A DNA stretch of 64,000 nucleotides. Origin: Bryobacter sp. CoA8 C33 (GTDB taxonomy: Bacteria; Acidobacteriota; Terriglobia; Bryobacterales; Bryobacteraceae). The position numbers and the translations under genes are program-made. Under the pieces are notes generated by a model, which did not search any database, had not been told where the DNA came from, and saw only the letters and a list, made by a program, of their open reading frames with translations. How positions within the stretch are numbered: the first letter of the stretch is position 1; every line of letters begins with the position of its first letter. The stretch covers positions 120,018-184,017 of the forward strand of contig JAINDK010000018.1 of the NCBI GenBank assembly GCA_019931185.1, in the 5' to 3' direction. Below, one piece after another: positions 36,036 through 45,786 of this stretch.

Positions 36036-39000
36036 CTAGAATATGACCTTCATCACCAGCACCACCTGCCGCGTCTGGTTGTTCTGCGCCGGGTTCAGTT
36101 GCCCGAATCGCGGGTCGGTCACGTTGTTGCTCGCCTGTTGCGCGAAATACGCATAGTCGAACGCATTCTGGAAGTCGGCGCGAATCTGCCAACGCACCTT
36201 CTCATAGAACCGGAATTCCTTGTACGCCGAGATCTCCCAACTCTCCAAATGCGGGCTCCTCACGTCCGGAAAACGCGTCGGAAAATCCCGCAGCGTAAAC
36301 GGCGCCTGCGCCTGCCGCGGAAAGATCGACACATCGTAATACTTGTCGAAAAACGGATTGAACTCGTTGCGCCCCGCTGCCTTCGCCAGATCCAGCCGCT
36401 GCGCATCGCTCAGCTTCGCGCTCCGGTTCGTGACCGGCGCCGCGTTGGGAAAATCAAACGGCGTCCCCGTCCGTCTCATAAACTGTACATTCAGGTTCCA
36501 TCCCGCCAGCAACGCCTGCCCGGCTCCCTTCATGTTCGCCAGCCACGGCCGCCCTTTGCCGAACGGCAACTCATACGTCACCACCGCCGAGAACGTATGC
36601 GGCACATCAAACTGCTGCAACCGCTTCTCCGCTCGCGTCCTTGTCAGATTTCCTAACTGCACGTCCTGCGCATTCAACAGCGTCACGCTCTCCAGCGTCT
36701 TCGCGAACGTATACGCCACCTGCCCCGAAAAACCGTTCGCAAAGCGCCGCGTCGCCCGGAACTGCAGCGAATGATAACTCTGCCCGCCTACCGGCACATT
36801 TGAGATATTCACTTGGCTGAAGTGCGGATAGGCGTTCAGCAGCGCCGACCGCGGCACCGTCGCCCCGTTGATCCCACTCCCCGGCAATAGCCCCGCCAGC
36901 GGGTTCGCCAATTGCTGGTTGAAGTACCCCGGCCGCTCCGCCACCGGCCGGCTGTTCAGCTCGTTCAACGGAATAAAGTTCATGTTCATTCCCACCGGCA
37001 GCTTGCTCGTCAGATTCCCCGAGTAACTCAAATCCGCCAGCAAACTGTTGAAAAACGTCCGCTGAAAACCCGCCGAAAACTGCTGCGAATACGGCAGCGG
37101 ACGGTCCAGAAACTGCGCTCCTACCCCCAGCCCCAGATTCGTCGACAAACCCTGCGACGATCCGATCGGCCGCAACAAGCCCGTCGGAAACAGCGCCCGC
37201 GGAAACGGATCGTTGATAAAGCTCGCCGGCGTCAGATTCCCATCCGTCGACGCAATGATCGCCGTCGGTTGGCTGAATCCAGTATCCGCCCCACTCGCGT
37301 TCTGTCCCAGATAGCTCAGCCCATAGCCGCCGCGGAATACCCACTTCGGCCGGAACTGCCAAGCCACACCCACCCTCGGCTGCCAGTTGTTCAAATCCCG
37401 GTTGAAGGCCCCGCGCGCGTTCCCTCCCACTCCTGCGTAAAGGAGGCCTCCACGCAACTGCAATCCCTGCACACGCGGCTGCAGCGGACTCGCCTGATCA
37501 AAGGCAAACCCCCTTACCTGCCGGTCAAACCGTTCCACGATCGGCGATTCATAGTCCCACCGCAGCCCCAGATTCAGCGTCAGCGTCCGCGTTACCTTCC
37601 AGTCATTCTGGAAGAAAAACGCCATGTAGTCGTTCCGGTATGCCGGCCACATGTTCTTCTCCACCGACCCCGACGTGATCGTCCCCGTCAAAAACGTCGC
37701 AATCTCGTTCCCGCTCAAGGCATCGGCCCGCTGCGGATCCCGCTGCGTCCAGTTCCGCCCGAAGTTGAAGTTCCCCGCCGAGCTCCCCGGATTGTGGTTA
37801 TTCGCGTGATACCGCCGGAATTCCCCTCCCATCTTCCAGGTCTGCCGCCCCCTAACCCATGTCAGGTTCGGCTGCACCGAATACGTGTCCTGCGTCTCGT
37901 AGTTCGCGGTCCGCGTCGCTCCCAGCGGCGAATAATTGTTCCCCGTGAAATTGAACCGCGGAAACTGCACCACATCAAACTGGCTCACTAGCTCCTGCGG
38001 GAATCCCAACTGCGTCGGATTGAACCCCAACCCAAACGTGTTGCCCGAAAATCCCTCATATCGCGCCAATCCCCCCCGCAGGTTCAATACCATCGAGGGG
38101 CTGATCGTATACGTCCAGTCCGCTCCCCAGTTGCGCGAAATCCGCGTCGATGGCGCCTCCCCCGACGGCTCGGCCGCGTTCGTCCCCCACTGCACCCGCG
38201 CGAAGTTGAACCACGGCGTCTGCCCGTAGCGCCAATTCACCCGGCTCTTCGGCGACCAGATGTAGTCCATCTTCCCCAGCCATTGGTCGTACTCATTCCG
38301 CGAACTGTTGATGAACAGATAATTGTTCTGCCCGTCCGGGCTCTCGCTCACCCGATTCGGCAGTGGGAAAAATCCCAACGTCCGCGCTGCCACCGGATTC
38401 AGCCGGCTCTGCGGGATCCGGTTCCCCGCGAACTGCTGCCGCACCGGCCCCGTCAGCGGATCAAAGATCCCGATCTGCTGATTCGCGTTCGTCACCAGTT
38501 GCGAAAAATCCCCAGCCCGCTGCGCCGCCGTCGGTACCGTCCACAACTGCGTCTGCGGATTCCTCTCCCGCAAACCCTCAAGCGATACCATCCAAAACAG
38601 TTTGTTCCGCCCGTCAAACAACTTCGGGATCACCACCGGCCCGTCCACCCGGAACCCAAACGTATTGTTCTTATACTTCGGCCGCGCTATCCCCACCGCA
38701 TTCCGCGAATACCCGTTCGCGTTCAACTTATCGTTCTTGAAAAACTCAAACAGCTCCCCGTGAATCTTGTTCGTCCCCGACCGGATGTTGATCGACGTCG
38801 TCCCCCCTCCCACCCGCCCATACTGCGCGTCATACGTGTTCGTGATGATGTTCACTTCCTCGATCGCCTGCAACGCCGGCGCGAAGCTCGCCGACCGGCT
38901 GCCCCGCGTCGACGTCACCCCATCCAGCAGTATCTCGTTCTCCCCGCTCCGGCCTCCATTGATCGATACCCCGTTGATATTCCCGAATGCGTACAACTCA

Positions 39001-39497
39001 AAGTTCCCCCAGTAATTGCTCGTTTTCGTTACCCCCGGCAGAATGTATTGAAACTGAAATAGATTACGCCCCGCCGTCGGTACATCCGAAATCAGCTTGC
39101 CTTCAATCGTCGCGCTCCGCACCGCCGTTTCCGTCTGCAGCAACGGCGTCTCCCCCGTCACCGTCACGCTCTCCGTCAACGACCCCACCTGCAACTGCAC
39201 GCTCACATTCAACCGGTCCACCGCATTCAACTGAATCCCGTCCCGCACCAGCGGCTTGAACCCTTCCTTCTCAAACCGCAGCTGGTACCGCCCCGGCGGC
39301 AAAAACGGCGTCAGATAGCGCCCCGACTCATTCGTCTGGCTCCCATACTCCACATTCGTCTCCAGATTCCGCGCCGTGATCCTCACCCCCGGAGCCGCCG
39401 CCCCGCTCGCGTCACTCACATCCCCCGAGATGTTCGCCCGAAAATCCTGCGCCATGACTGCCGCGCAAATCAAAATTCCAATGACCCAGTTGTGCAT
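36036..39497 (-). CDS. Oar-like TonB-dependent outer-membrane receptor 4
   Basis: Outer-membrane receptor of 1153 residues with signal peptide (MHNWVIGILICAAVMA), carboxypeptidase-regulatory-like domain (about 18-100, ANISGDVSDASGAAAPG), plug and a barrel ending in VVLVMKVIF. It lies between the thioesterase gene (24 bases upstream) and the wall-remodelling fusion gene (3 bases downstream), so the four genes are probably one transcript. The ligand is unknown. Confidence 0.92.
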   Translation of the reverse strand: MHNWVIGILICAAVMAQDFRANISGDVSDASGAAAPGVRITARNLETNVEYGSQTNESGRYLTPFLPPGRYQLRFEKEGFKPLVRDGIQLNAVDRLNVSVQLQVGSLTESVTVTGETPLLQTETAVRSATIEGKLISDVPTAGRNLFQFQYILPGVTKTSNYWGNFELYAFGNINGVSINGGRSGENEILLDGVTSTRGSRSASFAPALQAIEEVNIITNTYDAQYGRVGGGTTSINIRSGTNKIHGELFEFFKNDKLNANGYSRNAVGIARPKYKNNTFGFRVDGPVVIPKLFDGRNKLFWMVSLEGLRERNPQTQLWTVPTAAQRAGDFSQLVTNANQQIGIFDPLTGPVRQQFAGNRIPQSRLNPVAARTLGFFPLPNRVSESPDGQNNYLFINSSRNEYDQWLGKMDYIWSPKSRVNWRYGQTPWFNFARVQWGTNAAEPSGEAPSTRISRNWGADWTYTISPSMVLNLRGGLARYEGFSGNTFGLGFNPTQLGFPQELVSQFDVVQFPRFNFTGNNYSPLGATRTANYETQDTYSVQPNLTWVRGRQTWKMGGEFRRYHANNHNPGSSAGNFNFGRNWTQRDPQRADALSGNEIATFLTGTITSGSVEKNMWPAYRNDYMAFFFQNDWKVTRTLTLNLGLRWDYESPIVERFDRQVRGFAFDQASPLQPRVQGLQLRGGLLYAGVGGNARGAFNRDLNNWQPRVGVAWQFRPKWVFRGGYGLSYLGQNASGADTGFSQPTAIIASTDGNLTPASFINDPFPRALFPTGLLRPIGSSQGLSTNLGLGVGAQFLDRPLPYSQQFSAGFQRTFFNSLLADLSYSGNLTSKLPVGMNMNFIPLNELNSRPVAERPGYFNQQLANPLAGLLPGSGINGATVPRSALLNAYPHFSQVNISNVPVGGQSYHSLQFRATRRFANGFSGQVAYTFAKTLESVTLLNAQDVQLGNLTRTRAEKRLQQFDVPHTFSAVVTYELPFGKGRPWLANMKGAGQALLAGWNLNVQFMRRTGTPFDFPNAAPVTNRSAKLSDAQRLDLAKAAGRNEFNPFFDKYYDVSIFPRQAQAPFTLRDFPTRFPDVRSPHLESWEISAYKEFRFYEKVRWQIRADFQNAFDYAYFAQQASNNVTDPRFGQLNPAQNNQTRQVVLVMKVIF

Positions 39498-39521
39498 GGG
39501 TAGGAGAATATCAGATCATTG

Positions 39522-39938
39522 TCAATTTTCCGTCAATCTTTTTCCCCGAAATACATCTAGATATTTATCCGGACAGCGCATCGGCCTCAATTCCTTCGAC
39601 ACAAACAAATGCCGCGTCGCCCCCGTAGCCAGCACCATCCCGTCGGTCGCCCGCCGGATCTCATACTCGATCCGCATCTTCCGGCTTAATACCTCCGTTA
39701 CCCGCACTCCCACCTCCACCACCTCGTCATAGCGCGCCGCCACCCGGTAATCCACTTCCACCCCCACCACCGCCACCACTACTCCTTCCCGCTCCATCTG
39801 CGCATAATCCACTCCCGCCGCCCGCATCGCCTCCACTCGCCCCACCTCCATCCACACGATGTAATTCGCGTGATACACCACCCCCATCTGGTCCGTCTCC
39901 GCGTATCTCACTCTAACTTGTGTCGTGTGCTGCAGCAA
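39522..39938 (-). CDS. YbgC-type acyl-CoA thioesterase (hotdog fold)
   Basis: Hotdog-fold thioesterase of 138 residues, normal for the 4-hydroxybenzoyl-CoA thioesterase/YbgC group. The active-site segment RYAETDQMGVVYHANYIVWMEVGR holds the family aspartate (D16) and tyrosine-histidine pair. It hydrolyses short acyl-CoA in characterised relatives. It is the first gene of a likely four-gene run with two Oar receptors; a functional link with them is not obvious. Its start lies 42 bases from the divergent M16 gene. Confidence 0.88.
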   Translation of the reverse strand: MLQHTTQVRVRYAETDQMGVVYHANYIVWMEVGRVEAMRAAGVDYAQMEREGVVVAVVGVEVDYRVAARYDEVVEVGVRVTEVLSRKMRIEYEIRRATDGMVLATGATRHLFVSKELRPMRCPDKYLDVFRGKRLTEN

Positions 39939-39980
39939 ACCCTCATCTTACCGCGCGTGGCATACTGGTTTTGACCCACT

Positions 39981-41477
39981 ATGAAAAGAATTGTATTGTC
40001 GCTCGCGGCCCTCATCCCCGCGGCTTTGCTCGGCCAGAACTTGGCCGACATCGAGAAGCGCGTCACCGAATTCCAACTCCCCAACGGCCTCACCTTCGTA
40101 GTTTACGAACGCCACCAGGCACCCATCGTTTCCTTCCTTAGCCGCATCAACGCCGGCTCCGCTGACGACCCCAAAGGCCAGGCCGGCCTTGCTCATATGT
40201 TCGAGCACATGGCTTTCAAGGGCACCAAAACCATCGGTACCCTCAACCTCGCCGAAGAGACCAAGGCCATGGCCGCCCTCGAGGCCGCCTATGATGCCCT
40301 CACCGCCGAGCGCAACAAAGGCTCCAAAGCCGATCCCGCCCAAATCAAATCCCTCGAGGAAGCCCTCAAGAAGTCCATCGAAAAAGCCAACGGCTTCGTC
40401 GACAAGGAACGCTTCACCAAGGTCCTCGAGGAGGCGGGCGCCGACGGTCTCAATGCCTTCACCAGCATGGATGAAACCGGCTACGTCATGAGCCTCCCAT
40501 CCAACAAGCTCGAACTCTGGTTCGCCCTCGAAAGCGACCGCTTCATCAATCCGGTCTTCCGCGAGTTCTATAACGAGCGCGGTGTCATCCGCGAAGAATA
40601 CCGCCAGCGCGTCGAATCCGACCCAATCGGCCGTCTTGTCTACGAAATGCTCACTGTCGCTTTTTCCACCAGCCCCTACCGCACTCACCCCGCCGGTGTG
40701 CCCAGCGACATCGAGTCCTATCGCCACGCTGACGCCCTCGCCTTCCGCAAACTCTACTACGTCCCCTCCAACATCACCATCGGCATCGCCGGCGATGTCG
40801 ACCCCGCCGAGGTCAAGCGCCTCGCCACCAAGTACTTCGGTCCCATGCCCGCCGGCCCCAAGCCCATGGGCATGATCACCAAGGAAAATGAACAGTTCGG
40901 CGAAAAGCGCCTCACCATCGAAAACCCCTCCCAGCCCTTCGTTGCCATCGGCTACAAACGCCCCAGCGCCCTCGATAAGGACGATACCCTCTTCAATGTA
41001 CTTGCGTCCTTGCTCAGCGACGGCCGTACCAGCCTCCTCAACAAGGAGCTCGTTCAGGATAAAAAAACTGCTCTCTTCGCACAGGCCATCGGTAGCTTCC
41101 CCGGCTCCCGGCGCGATAGCCTCTTCCTGGTCTTCCTCGCCCCCAATGCCGGTAAGACCATCGAAGATTGCGAAAAAGGAGTTTATGCCATTCTCGATCG
41201 ACTGAAGACGGAAAAGATTTCCCCTGACCAGCTTAAGCGCGTCAAGATCCAACTCCGCGCCCAACTCATCCGCAGCCTCGATTCCAATAGCGGCATGGCT
41301 CAAAATCTTGTCACTAACAAAGCTCTCTTCGGCGACTGGCGCGCACTTTTCAGCAAATTGGACGACATCGAAAAGGTAACAGCCGAAGACGTCATGGCAG
41401 CCGCCCAAAAATACTTCGTGTCCAAGAACCGCACCGTCGGCTACACCGTCCAACCCCAGCAGCAGGCCAAAAAGTAG
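39981..41477 (+). CDS. M16-family zinc protease, catalytic subunit
   Basis: Exported protein of 498 residues with a signal peptide (about 1-19). The inverted zinc motif HMFEH (72-76) is present and the third ligand is in the ERGVIREEYR helix (Glu about 205). A helical insertion of about 50 residues (92-145, charged, TAERNKGSKAD) separates the motif from the rest, longer than in most relatives. The second half is the non-catalytic M16 C-domain. It probably works as a heterodimer with the next gene product, 13 bases downstream. Confidence 0.9.
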   Translation: MKRIVLSLAALIPAALLGQNLADIEKRVTEFQLPNGLTFVVYERHQAPIVSFLSRINAGSADDPKGQAGLAHMFEHMAFKGTKTIGTLNLAEETKAMAALEAAYDALTAERNKGSKADPAQIKSLEEALKKSIEKANGFVDKERFTKVLEEAGADGLNAFTSMDETGYVMSLPSNKLELWFALESDRFINPVFREFYNERGVIREEYRQRVESDPIGRLVYEMLTVAFSTSPYRTHPAGVPSDIESYRHADALAFRKLYYVPSNITIGIAGDVDPAEVKRLATKYFGPMPAGPKPMGMITKENEQFGEKRLTIENPSQPFVAIGYKRPSALDKDDTLFNVLASLLSDGRTSLLNKELVQDKKTALFAQAIGSFPGSRRDSLFLVFLAPNAGKTIEDCEKGVYAILDRLKTEKISPDQLKRVKIQLRAQLIRSLDSNSGMAQNLVTNKALFGDWRALFSKLDDIEKVTAEDVMAAAQKYFVSKNRTVGYTVQPQQQAKK

Positions 41478-41490
41478 GAGCATCCCCACC

Positions 41491-43581
41491 ATGAAACAGT
41501 TCTTCATTCTCACCCTCGCTGTCACCATCACCTTCGCTCAGAAGCCCGCCCCAGCTCCGGTCCCTGTCTATAAGACGCTGAAGTATCCTCCCCTCAAGCC
41601 CGTTCAGATCCCCAGCGTCGAGCAGTTCACCCTCCCCAATGGGCTCAAGGTTTTGATCCTTGAAAACCATGAACTCCCCCTCGCCTCCGGATCCCTCCGG
41701 ATTCGTACAGGCTCCCTGCTCGAACCGGCGGAAAAAGCCGGCCTCGCCTCCCTCACCGGTACCGTGCTTCGCAGTGGCGGCACCAAGCGCATGAAGCCCG
41801 ATGACCTTAATGCCCGCCTCGAATCGATGGCCGCCAACATCGAAGCCGGCATCAACGACGACAACGCCACGGTCAGTTTCAACTGCCTCAAGGAAAACCT
41901 CGACGAAGTCTTCGGCCTTTTCAAGGAAGTTGTCACCGAGCCCGCTTTCGCCCAGGATCGCTTCGATCTCGCCGTCACTCAGACCCGCTCCGGTATTTCC
42001 CGCCGCAACGATGACGCCGCCGACATCCGCGCCCGCGAATTCCAAAACATCCTCTTCGGCAGAAACACCCCCTTCGCCGATCGCCTTGAGTACGCGACCC
42101 TCAACAACATCAAGCGTGAAGACCTCATCGCTTTCCATGACCGTTACTTCTTCCCCTCCAACGCCATGCTCTCCATCTATGGCGATGTGGATACCGCCAC
42201 CGTCAAGGCCAAGCTCGAATCTCTCTTCGGCTCCTGGAACGTCCAGCGCCCCCCCGTTCCCGCCTTCCCTCAGATCACCCGCCAGAAATCCGCCGGCGTC
42301 TTCATCGCCGACAAGCCCGATGTCGAACAAACCTCCTTCACCATTGGCCAGATCGGCGGCAAGCTGAATGACAAAGACTATGCCGCCCTCACCGTCCTGT
42401 CCAATATCCTCGGCGGCGCCGGTACTTTCTCAAGCCGCCTCATGCAGAAAATCCGCTCTGACATGAGCCTCGTCTACGGCATCTCCAGCTCTTGGTCCGC
42501 CGATTACCTCCACGATGGCACTTTCACCATCTCCGGCAGCACGGCCGCTGCCACCACAGGCAAGGCCATCGTCGAAACCCTCAAGGAAGTCAAACGCATG
42601 CGCGAGGAACTCGTCGGCCCCACCGAACTCGAAGCCGCCAAACAGCGTGTCGAAAACACCTTCGTCTTCCAGTTCGCCTCTCCCGCTCAAACTCTGAGCC
42701 GCCTCGCCCGCTACCAGTACTATGGCTACCCGTCCGACTTCAACACCCGCTACAAGGACGCCGTCTCCAAAGTCACCGCTCAGGACATCCTCCGCGTCGC
42801 CAAGGAGTACATCAAGCCCGAGGACTTCACCATCGTCGCCGTCGGTCCCGTCGCGAAATTCGCCGACGATCTCAAAGTCCTCGGCGAAGTCAGCAAGCTC
42901 GACATCACCATCCCTCAGCCCAAGCAGGAATCCGCTAAGTCCGACGCCTCCACCCTCGCCGCCGGCCGCTCCGCCCTCGCCAAAGTCGTCTCTGCGGTGG
43001 GTGGTCTCGACAAAGTCCAGGCTGTCAACGATTACACCCAGTCCCTATCGAGTGAACTCAGCATGGGCGGCAACAAGGTCAGTGTCAAGCAGACCAATAT
43101 GTGGCTCAAGCCCATGGTCTTCCGCCAGGTCAACGAACTCCCCTTCGGCAAGATCATCGCCTTCTTCGACGGTGAAAAAGGCTTTCTCAAGGCACCCCAA
43201 GGCGAACAACCGCTCGCCGGCCCCTTCGCCGCCCAGGTCCGCGGCCAGTTGCAACGCGATTACTTCGCTCTCCTCCTTAGCAACGAAACCCCTTCCCGCT
43301 CTGTCAATCTCGTCGAAGAAGGTATCATCGAACTCAAGGACCAGTCTGGCCCCGTGCTCCGCTTCCACTACGATCCCAAGACCATGATGCCCGCCAAGCT
43401 CGCCTTCTCCGAAGGCGGCATGAACGCCGAAGTCGCCTTCGGAAACTTCCGCGAAGTCAACGGTATCAGGATCCCCTTCGAGCAGAAGATCACCCAAAAC
43501 GGCCAGTCCACTGTCCAGACCATCACCGATTTTAAGATCAACTCCGGCCTTACTCTCGCCCAGATGAGCGCGAAGGAATAA
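41491..43581 (+). CDS. M16-like protein without zinc motif, fused to a LolA-like domain
   Basis: Exported protein of 696 residues. Residues about 35-470 are an M16 two-domain repeat, but the HxxEH position reads LASLTGTVL, so zinc binding is lost, as in the regulatory chains of M16B pairs. Residues about 495-696 form a separate domain resembling outer-membrane lipoprotein-sorting proteins (GGLDKVQAVNDYT, PKTMMPAKLAFSEGG, NGIRIPFEQKI). A similar fold is encoded alone by the next gene, which overlaps by one base (TAATG). Confidence 0.87.
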   Translation: MKQFFILTLAVTITFAQKPAPAPVPVYKTLKYPPLKPVQIPSVEQFTLPNGLKVLILENHELPLASGSLRIRTGSLLEPAEKAGLASLTGTVLRSGGTKRMKPDDLNARLESMAANIEAGINDDNATVSFNCLKENLDEVFGLFKEVVTEPAFAQDRFDLAVTQTRSGISRRNDDAADIRAREFQNILFGRNTPFADRLEYATLNNIKREDLIAFHDRYFFPSNAMLSIYGDVDTATVKAKLESLFGSWNVQRPPVPAFPQITRQKSAGVFIADKPDVEQTSFTIGQIGGKLNDKDYAALTVLSNILGGAGTFSSRLMQKIRSDMSLVYGISSSWSADYLHDGTFTISGSTAAATTGKAIVETLKEVKRMREELVGPTELEAAKQRVENTFVFQFASPAQTLSRLARYQYYGYPSDFNTRYKDAVSKVTAQDILRVAKEYIKPEDFTIVAVGPVAKFADDLKVLGEVSKLDITIPQPKQESAKSDASTLAAGRSALAKVVSAVGGLDKVQAVNDYTQSLSSELSMGGNKVSVKQTNMWLKPMVFRQVNELPFGKIIAFFDGEKGFLKAPQGEQPLAGPFAAQVRGQLQRDYFALLLSNETPSRSVNLVEEGIIELKDQSGPVLRFHYDPKTMMPAKLAFSEGGMNAEVAFGNFREVNGIRIPFEQKITQNGQSTVQTITDFKINSGLTLAQMSAKE

Positions 43582-44378
43582 TGACTCGCCGGAACATCCT
43601 GAAATCCCTCCCTTTTGCCACTGCGCCCGCCTTCGTGCGGGCGCAGACCATTGAAGAACGCGGCCGCAAACTCATCGCCGAAGCCATCACCGCCATGGGG
43701 GGCGAAAAGTTCCTCGGCATGCGCGACCGCGTCGAAGATGGCCGCGCTTATTCCTACTACCGCGAACGCTTGAGTGGTCTCGGCCTCGCCCGCTTCGAGA
43801 CGATGTATGCAGACCTCGCCTCCGGCATCAAAATGCGCGAAAAGCAAATCTTCGGCAAAAATCAGGATTACTTCGTCCTCTTCCCCGGCGACGGCACCGG
43901 TTGGGACGTCACCTTCCGCGGCAAAAAAGCCATCCCCGAAGACCTCGTCCGCAACTGGGAAGACGGCGTCCTCCGCAACGCAATCTACATCCTCCGTTGC
44001 CGTGCCAACGAAAAAGACATCATCTTCGAGCGCCGCTCCCAGGATGTCTTCGAAAATCAGCCCGTCGAAATCGTCGACGTCACCGATTCAGAAAACCGCA
44101 CCGTCTCCCTCTACCTTCACGCCTCCACCAAACTCCCCGTCCGTGCCTACTACCGCAAGCAAAACCCAAAGGACCGCGGCTGGGACGAAACCGACTGGCG
44201 CTACGCCAAATACCGCCTCACCCAGGGCGTCATGTGGCCCTGGGCCATCACCCGCGGCCGCAACGGCGAACGCAATCTCGAACTCTATTCGAACGATGTC
44301 CTCATCAACTCCGGTCTACCTACCAGTTCCTTTCAGGTTGATAACGTCAAGGACGCCCCCACTGCAAAGAAGAAGTAG
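43581..44378 (+). CDS. LolA-like outer-membrane lipoprotein-sorting protein
   Basis: Exported protein of 265 residues with a short twin-arginine-like or Sec signal (TRRNILKSLPFATAPAFVRA). The mature part has the LolA/LolB-like beta pattern seen in acidobacterial proteins (AITAMGGEKFLG, FRGKKAIPEDLVRNWEDG, VEIVDVTDSENRTVSLYLHASTKLPVRAYY). It is the third gene of the M16 run and may handle lipids or lipoproteins, but no substrate can be read. Confidence 0.8.
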   Translation: MTRRNILKSLPFATAPAFVRAQTIEERGRKLIAEAITAMGGEKFLGMRDRVEDGRAYSYYRERLSGLGLARFETMYADLASGIKMREKQIFGKNQDYFVLFPGDGTGWDVTFRGKKAIPEDLVRNWEDGVLRNAIYILRCRANEKDIIFERRSQDVFENQPVEIVDVTDSENRTVSLYLHASTKLPVRAYYRKQNPKDRGWDETDWRYAKYRLTQGVMWPWAITRGRNGERNLELYSNDVLINSGLPTSSFQVDNVKDAPTAKKK

Positions 44379-44457
44379 CCGCCGCGAACCACGCGCAAAG
44401 CGCCACCAACAGCAGCCCGATGCCCCAGGCCAGCATCCGGATCTCACGCACCCTCAT
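44347..44457 (-). CDS. Possible 36-residue membrane peptide
   Basis: An ATG two bases after the stop of the ferric-reductase-like gene opens a 36-residue frame with a single hydrophobic helix (RMLAWGIGLLLVALCAWFAAA) and a short polar tail. It ends inside the convergent LolA-like gene. Coupling by re-initiation is possible. There is no independent evidence, so this is tentative. Confidence 0.35.
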   Translation of the reverse strand: MRVREIRMLAWGIGLLLVALCAWFAAATSSLQWGRP

Positions 44458-44459
44458 CC

Positions 44460-45773
44460 CTACACCATCTCAAACCTTTCCGTGTGTATCCTCCCGGCTG
44501 CCACCCCGATCCTCTGCAATAGCTCCTCCATGGCATCCATCATCGCCGCCGGCCCGCACACAAAATAATCGAGCTTCCGGTAATTCTCCGGCAGGTGCTT
44601 TCGCAAGATCTCTTCGTTGATCCATCCCCGCGCTCCTGGCCAATCCGCCCCCGGCCGCTCCAGCACAAAAATCACCTCCAGCTTAGACCTCTCCCGCAGC
44701 TTCTCCAGCCTCGCCCGGAACCGCAGCTTCTCCTCGCTCTCGGCCCCATAAAACAGGTACACCGGCCGCGCATCGCCCCTTGCCGCGAAAGCCTCGCACA
44801 TCGATACCAGCGGCGTCACCCCCACCCCTCCCCCCCACAGTACATAGCCCGGTGCCGGCCGCCCCTCCGGCGTAAACACCCCATACGGCCCGTCTACCCA
44901 CAACCTGCTTCCCACACCCAACTTCGGCGCCACTTCCCCAGACCAGTCCCCCAGATTCTTGATCGTAAACTCCACCTCCCTCCCCGGCGCCGAGGCCATC
45001 GAAATCGGATGGCTATCCTTGCTGAACGGCGTCGCCCCTGTGTTCAACCACGCGAATTGCCCCGCTGCGAATCGCATCCCTTCATGCCCCACCGGCCGCA
45101 GCCGCAGCGTCCGCGTGTCGCTGCTCTCCGCCCGGTTCTCCACTACCTCCCATGGCTTATTCCATAAACGCAGCGGCCGCCAAACCTCAAAATAAACGAT
45201 CACTCCCAACAGCACACCCACATACACCCCCAGCAATACCCGCGGACCCGCTTCGCTCGAAAATCCTCCCGTCCACCACACATGCAGCCCTCCCCCCGCC
45301 AGCCCCAGCTTCGCCAGCGCATTGTGGCTCCACTGCCACCATTCATAGCCCAGCCCCACCTTTTTCCTCGCCACACTCAGCCCCACCAGCAACAACATTG
45401 CCACCACCGATCCCACTCCCGCCCGCATCCCCGCTGAACTATCCTCGCTCCATGGCAGCACCCAACTCAGCGGTAAGCCCTCTCCCAGCAGCATCGCCAC
45501 ATGCAGCCCCACAAACACACTCGCTACCATCCCCATTTGCTTATGAAACTCCATCAACCCATCCATCCCAAACAGCCGCGCCACCACTCCAATTCGCGCA
45601 ATCAACACAAACTCGAGCGCCATCATCGCCAGCCCCACAAACCCGCAGGCCACCCCGAATTGCAACCCCCAACTCCGGCCCCCCGCCGCCCCCGGCCACA
45701 TCCCTCCGGTCACCAATGGCGCCGCCACTACACTGATATAGCCCAGAATCCAACCGATTTCCCGCTTCTGCAT
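44460..45773 (-). CDS. Ferric-reductase-like flavocytochrome
   Basis: Membrane oxidoreductase of about 437 residues. The N-terminal half has about six membrane segments with paired histidines (FHKQMG, GLHVAML, SHNALAKLGLAGGGLHVWW) for two haems. The C-terminal half is an FAD/NAD(P)H module with the FAD motif HPISMAS, the nicotinamide motif GGGVGVTPL and the terminal YFVCGPAAMMDAM. It would move electrons across the membrane from NAD(P)H. I chose the ATG at 45773 because GGGAGG lies just upstream; the longer frame to 45812 runs into the preceding gene's end. Confidence 0.88.
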   Translation of the reverse strand: MQKREIGWILGYISVVAAPLVTGGMWPGAAGGRSWGLQFGVACGFVGLAMMALEFVLIARIGVVARLFGMDGLMEFHKQMGMVASVFVGLHVAMLLGEGLPLSWVLPWSEDSSAGMRAGVGSVVAMLLLVGLSVARKKVGLGYEWWQWSHNALAKLGLAGGGLHVWWTGGFSSEAGPRVLLGVYVGVLLGVIVYFEVWRPLRLWNKPWEVVENRAESSDTRTLRLRPVGHEGMRFAAGQFAWLNTGATPFSKDSHPISMASAPGREVEFTIKNLGDWSGEVAPKLGVGSRLWVDGPYGVFTPEGRPAPGYVLWGGGVGVTPLVSMCEAFAARGDARPVYLFYGAESEEKLRFRARLEKLRERSKLEVIFVLERPGADWPGARGWINEEILRKHLPENYRKLDYFVCGPAAMMDAMEELLQRIGVAAGRIHTERFEMV

Positions 45774-45786
45774 ATTCCTCCCACTG

